From Hoplostethus atlanticus (taxonomy: Eukaryota; Chordata; Actinopteri; Trachichthyiformes; Trachichthyidae): 64,000 nt of DNA. Location: NCBI GenBank assembly GCA_034670405.1, contig JAXDDX010000291.1, forward strand, positions 62,001 to 126,000. The letters run 5' to 3'. A program made the translations under genes and the position numbers. Under the pieces are notes generated by a model. That model ran no database searches. It worked only from the letters and a program-made list of their open reading frames with translations, and was not told the origin of the DNA. Each line of letters begins with the position of its first letter. Within the stretch, counting starts at the first letter, position 1. Below are positions 60,053-64,000 of the stretch, one piece after another.

Positions 60053-61412
60053 TATATCTATGATATTCATATATAAAATATATTTTATAACTCCAAAACA
60101 AATCCTTCAAGGCACAATCCCATGAGTTAAAAAAAAAAAATGCAATATCATTAATTAATACACGTTCCTTCAATGCGTTCTACAATGTACTACCCATACA
60201 AAAAAAAAAAAAACACAGTAAAGATGTACACACACCGAAGAAATGCACTGCACTAAAACACGGAACAGCTTTGAGTTCATTCCTAGATTGTGGTGCCACT
60301 TTAGTCTTAAATCTAAAAGGAACATTTCTCATCAAGGGATCCCAGCATGCTAGCTCAGTCTCAGTCCAAGGTAAGCTAATGGCTAAGTTTAGCTCAAAAT
60401 GTCTACCCTGTGGACTGGAGCCACCCGACTTGGTGGACATGAATAACGACAATTTACTGATATGAATCCCTGTTGCCTTTACATTTTTACTACATATATA
60501 GTTATTAAGATTGAATGAATACATTTTTCAGGAATATTAAGGCTATTAGGTGCCCCTGAATTACAGCGGCGCTCTAGAGCCCACCATGATGCTGATCCAG
60601 TGAGGAGACAAGTTTTTAAAGCCTCAAATTTAATAGGACAATAAAGTTTTGTTTTTAATCTTTAATCTGGCAACTAGAAATGTTGTGATACATGTTAAAT
60701 AAGTAAATGTTTAACAACTTGAAGTGTTGTTAAAGTACAGTTCATTGTTTTGTTGTACATTTTTTGGTATACTTTATCTGGCAAATTAAATGTTCTAGTG
60801 ATTTGCTGATTTTGAAGTTAACAAGTCAGAGATTACTTAGTAGTTTGATACTTTGCTCTATCAAGTTTCCACTAGTCCTTACTCAGTAGACAGTGACCTC
60901 TAGTGATCTCTATATGGATTTCATCTCAGCACTATATGTAGATAGTGAAGGATCTTTTTAAAAGGGTCTAGAATCCAGATCATCAGGAGGACCAAGCCAC
61001 TGAAGGACTCTTCCTTTTCTGAAAGTTTCTAGTTGATCAGCTTCAGTTTTTGAATTGGACAAACATACACACCCCAAAAAAATTCTATCAACCAAATGGC
61101 CTGTTGTCTTACCTGTTTTGTTTACACAATATCAAGCGTATCTGTGTGGTTACTGAAACAGTAACAAGGGGTTGATGCTAACAAAAAAAAAACCTACATT
61201 GCAAAATGCAAAAAAAAAAAAAAAATGTTTTATTCAGTTTAAGAAAAATGGAGAAAAAAAAGATGATGTCCTCTGTTTTACTCAATATCTTTTTTTTTAA
61301 AGATAAGAAATAACTGCAATAAATGGCCTGGTAAATGAGTAATGGATACAAGATCTCCAAGAAAATGTAATTATAAAAAGGAGATACTTTTTCTACAAGT
61401 CAAACACATCAT
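60053..61412. other. intergenic, no gene seen
   Basis: Between the converging ipmk and naglu genes. AT-rich with several poly(A)/poly(T) runs; no recognised element. Confidence 0.5.
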
Positions 61413-62086
61413 TTAAAGGGGAATTCCGGTATTTTTAAACCTGGGCTCTATTTGTACAAATTCGTCATTTATACCGCAAAATAGGCATAAAAAGTTTTGG
61501 AATTGCTCCGGTAGATCGCCTCAGTCGGCAGTCGCGAAACGGGCTGCTATGGCTGCAACGTAATCCGCAGGGGCAAGTGCGGCGATCAAAGTACGTCCAC
61601 TAAAAGTGCTTGTTTTTGCCACTGACAGGCTCAGATTGTTATTCGTGTCTGACAACATTACGGAAAGGATCGCTACAGAGATAGACTTTTTTTTTTAACC
61701 AGAAACAGAAGTCTCGCTCAAGGAGAAGTCTCGCTCTGAAATCTGAAAGATGAGGTGAGTTGTTGCATGAAGAGGTTAAACAAAGGTTTCTGGTTAAAAA
61801 AAGGTCTATCTCTGTAGCGATCCTTTCCGTAATGTTGTCAGACACTTGTCAGACACAGGAATAACAATCTGAGTTATAATAACAAACAAGCACTTTTAGT
61901 GGACGTACATTGATCGGCGCACTTGCCCCTGCGGATTACGTTGCAGCCATAGCAGCCCGTTTCAAGATTGCCGACTGTGGCGATCTACCGGAGCAATTCC
62001 AAAACTTTTTGTACCTATTTTGCGGTATAAATGACAAATTTGTACAAATAGAGCCCAGGTTTAAAAATACCAGAATTCCCCTTTAA
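61413..62086. mobile_element. 0.67-kb foldback element downstream of naglu
   Basis: Arms 61413-61706 and 61786-62086 are reverse complements with few mismatches, around a loop of about 80 nt. Ends TTAAAGGGGAATTCCGGTAT and inverse CAGAATTCCCCTTTAA. No coding sequence. The right arm carries a small duplication (GTCAGACAC twice). Confidence 0.92.
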
Positions 62087-62501
62087 GTGATAAATTTTTT
62101 TTTTTTAAAAAGGCAAATCTATTTTATTAAAGTTGTGATGGCCAAATTGCACCCCAATCTAAGAATGACCCTTCACATAGTCATCCACAATGAGCGATTA
62201 ACATATCTATATGTCATATTTCCCTTTTCTTCCTCTTTCATAACGACGGATTAGATATTTGATCACTGCAAATTTGAATTTAAAATATATTTTTTAGAGA
62301 ATATGCACAGCTACACACTACTGATTTTACTCTATGTGCAAAACAAACAGATTGTTTGTTCCTGTTTATTATTATTTATAGGCTGTTACTATTTTCTATT
62401 GCAAAATGTTTTGGGATCCCGGGTGGAAAACCGGATGTGGAAGGAGACATTCTTCTTGCTGTGACTTGAGATGAGTCTTTCCATAAAGAAGTTTGCAATT
62501 A
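62087..62501 (-). other. naglu 3' UTR and flank
   Basis: AT-rich sequence after the naglu stop, containing the AATAAA candidate at 62370-62365. Nothing else seen. Confidence 0.55.
62365..62370 (-). terminator. candidate naglu poly(A) signal AATAAA
   Basis: AATAAA on the minus strand about 130 nt after the naglu stop, followed by a GT-rich stretch (TGTTTGTTTTG). It is the nearest canonical signal. If used, the 3' UTR is short and the foldback at 61413-62086 lies outside the mRNA. Confidence 0.5.
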
Positions 62502-63706
62502 CTATAGTCTCTTCAAGGCCTGTGGGTAGTATTTTAGGAAGATCCTGTGGGCAATCTCATAAGTGTCTCCCTGAGGTTTGGTAGGGTACTTTCTGCCATT
62601 GTAAACAAAGCCCATCTCTATCTGGAAGGCGGCCTGGTTGAAGGCATCTTGCTTAAATGGCCGTCCGCTGTCCAGACACTCCACCAAGGTGTTGACGAAG
62701 AGGCCCCATCGCTGGGTGTAGTAGTCCTCCATCAGGCCTCCCCACTCTTTGCTGGCATAGTCCAAGATCTCACCACTGGGACCCCATAAAGTGATCTGGT
62801 TTCTGGCATTGATGTCATAGAGGTGCGCCTCCTTCTCATCCAGGCCTAAGGATTGTGCCCGCTCCAGCCACGTCCCCAGAAGGAAGTTGCGGTCACTAGA
62901 CAGCAAACGGTTGAGCTCAGGCAAGAGGTCATACACCAGGACACCACCTGCAATCAGAAGCTCTGGCAATTTCTGGCTCTGGAAGGCCTCTGCAATATCC
63001 AGGTAAAATACTGACGTAAGAACCTGCAAGACCTGCCGTGTCACATCCACCAGATCATATCTGAAGGTTTCTTTGGACATGAGAGATGGGGCCACCTCCA
63101 TAATCAGTTTCCATGCTTTGAACAAGTCGGCCGGGTCATACCAGAGGCCAGTGTTTAAGCGAAATGAAGGCCGGCGCACCAGTGGGCTGTGATTGTGGTT
63201 TCGGTAATGCGGCACGGTGCAGTTGTAGACACTGGCAAACAGAAGCCTCCATGCAGCAGTCAAGTTCTCATCTGTGCTGCCATATCGCCGCATGGCATAC
63301 AATGACACCCACTTGGCCAGATTAACCGGCTCTTTGCGCCAAGCCAGTTCAGTCATCAATTCAAACACCACAGGATTCTGCTCAATACCCTCAGGTGTCA
63401 TGCCTACACCTACCAGGGTGGAGTTGGGGAAGTTCAGGGCTTCGAACGGCCCCGAGTTGATGCTCTCCACCGTGCCAAAGAAACCACTGTTGCCCCCGAA
63501 GTTCTGCAGCATGCACCAGATGAAGGGCTGTCCATAGAAGGACTCAGTGTAGGAGAAAATTGGCTCGGTCTCTGCAAACAAGTCCAGCACGATCATTCGG
63601 CCAAGGGGCACTCCATGCAGAAGAGCCTTAATCTGGGCCGGCTTCCAGAATTCTGCGGCACTAAAGAACAGCCAGCCTTGCATCAGCCAAATTGCCTGAG
63701 GATCAA
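62502..63706 (-). CDS. naglu: naglu terminal coding exon
   Basis: One uninterrupted 1205-bp exon, as in the human gene, where the last coding exon is also the largest. N-glycosylation sequons are visible at NST, NLT and NCT. Nothing is broken. Confidence 0.95.
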
Positions 63707-64000
63707 CTGGGGAGAAAAATTAGGTTTAAATGAGGGAGAAGAAAAGGACAGTTCTTGAACATGGCTGGAAAACAGGAGTGGGGTCGAGGGGAACTGTCTG
63801 TGTAAGACAATTGGCCAGCAGGTCAACCATGGGTTATGAAACTAGGGCAATTATTGTACTTGAAACCCAGAATCTCTGCTGAGTAGTCAGCTTTCAAAGA
63901 AATTACAGCCACTATCACATTTACAACTTGCAATGCTAACCATATACATTTACTGCACAGTCACCCAGAACTTCTCACCTGAGGTCATTGAGGCAAAGAT
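62502..64000 (-). CDS. naglu: alpha-N-acetylglucosaminidase, C-terminal part (gene runs off window)
   Basis: Lysosomal GH89 enzyme that removes terminal N-acetylglucosamine from heparan sulfate. Two coding pieces are present: 64000-63979 (IFASMTS, partial exon, donor GTGAGAAG) and 63706-62502 (last exon, acceptor CTCCCCAG), joined through a split Val codon. The last exon gives about 400 residues of a protein that is near 740 in human. Blocks include QGWLFFSAAEFW, VLDLFAETEP, GQPFIWCMLQNFGGN, GVGMTPEGIEQNPVV, SPLVRRPSF and IFLKYYPQALKRL at the TAG. The Glu of MTPEG (63390-63392) matches, by my count, the human catalytic Glu446. The signal peptide and first catalytic Glu lie outside the window. 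Confidence 0.95.
63979..64000 (-). CDS. naglu: naglu penultimate exon, 3' edge only
   Basis: 22 nt: seven codons IFASMTS plus the G of a split Val codon, followed by a GTGAGAAG donor. It aligns with the vertebrate block that precedes the VWLLQGWLF-type segment. The exon is cut by the window edge. Confidence 0.85.

Overview
The window reads as teleost (ray-finned fish) nuclear DNA. It holds short exons with consensus splice sites in long introns, about 40% GC, and a dense load of fish-type transposons: Tc1-like, hAT, PIF/Harbinger, CR1/L2-type LINEs, tRNA-derived SINEs and microsatellites. No bacterial-type operon, CRISPR array or viral genome was seen.

Three host genes were rebuilt exon by exon. 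(1) ube2d1 on the minus strand, seven coding exons between 16330 and 3203, is a complete 147-residue ubiquitin-conjugating enzyme with the HPN motif and catalytic Cys85. (2) ipmk on the plus strand, six coding exons between 27172 and 51567, is a complete 507-residue inositol polyphosphate multikinase with the PxxxDxKxG, SSLL and IDF motifs. (3) naglu on the minus strand has its last exon (63706-62502) and the 3' edge of the preceding one (64000-63979); the rest lies beyond the window. ube2d1 and ipmk are head to head, as their human orthologues are on chromosome 10, but no cisd1 was found between them. ipmk and naglu converge.

Layout: 1-3200, minisatellite, a dead Tc1-like element and ube2d1 downstream DNA; 3203-16330, ube2d1 with repeat-filled introns, including a roughly 25-copy minisatellite made from its own exon 5 splice donor and a hAT element with an intact 8-bp target duplication; 16331-27171, the divergent intergenic region with a nest of three LINEs (17.4-22.0 kb) and the ipmk upstream region; 27172-51567, ipmk, whose 13.9-kb intron 1 holds two Harbinger elements (one inside a Tc1-like element), SINEs and a LINE broken by a hAT; 51568-62501, ipmk 3' UTR and intergenic DNA ending in a 0.67-kb foldback; 62502-64000, naglu.

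The three genes act in separate pathways (ubiquitin transfer, inositol phosphate synthesis, lysosomal heparan sulfate breakdown). The most unusual feature is the splice-donor minisatellite in ube2d1. Several ipmk and ube2d1 3' splice sites also sit against simple-sequence tracts. No clearly new multi-gene system was found.
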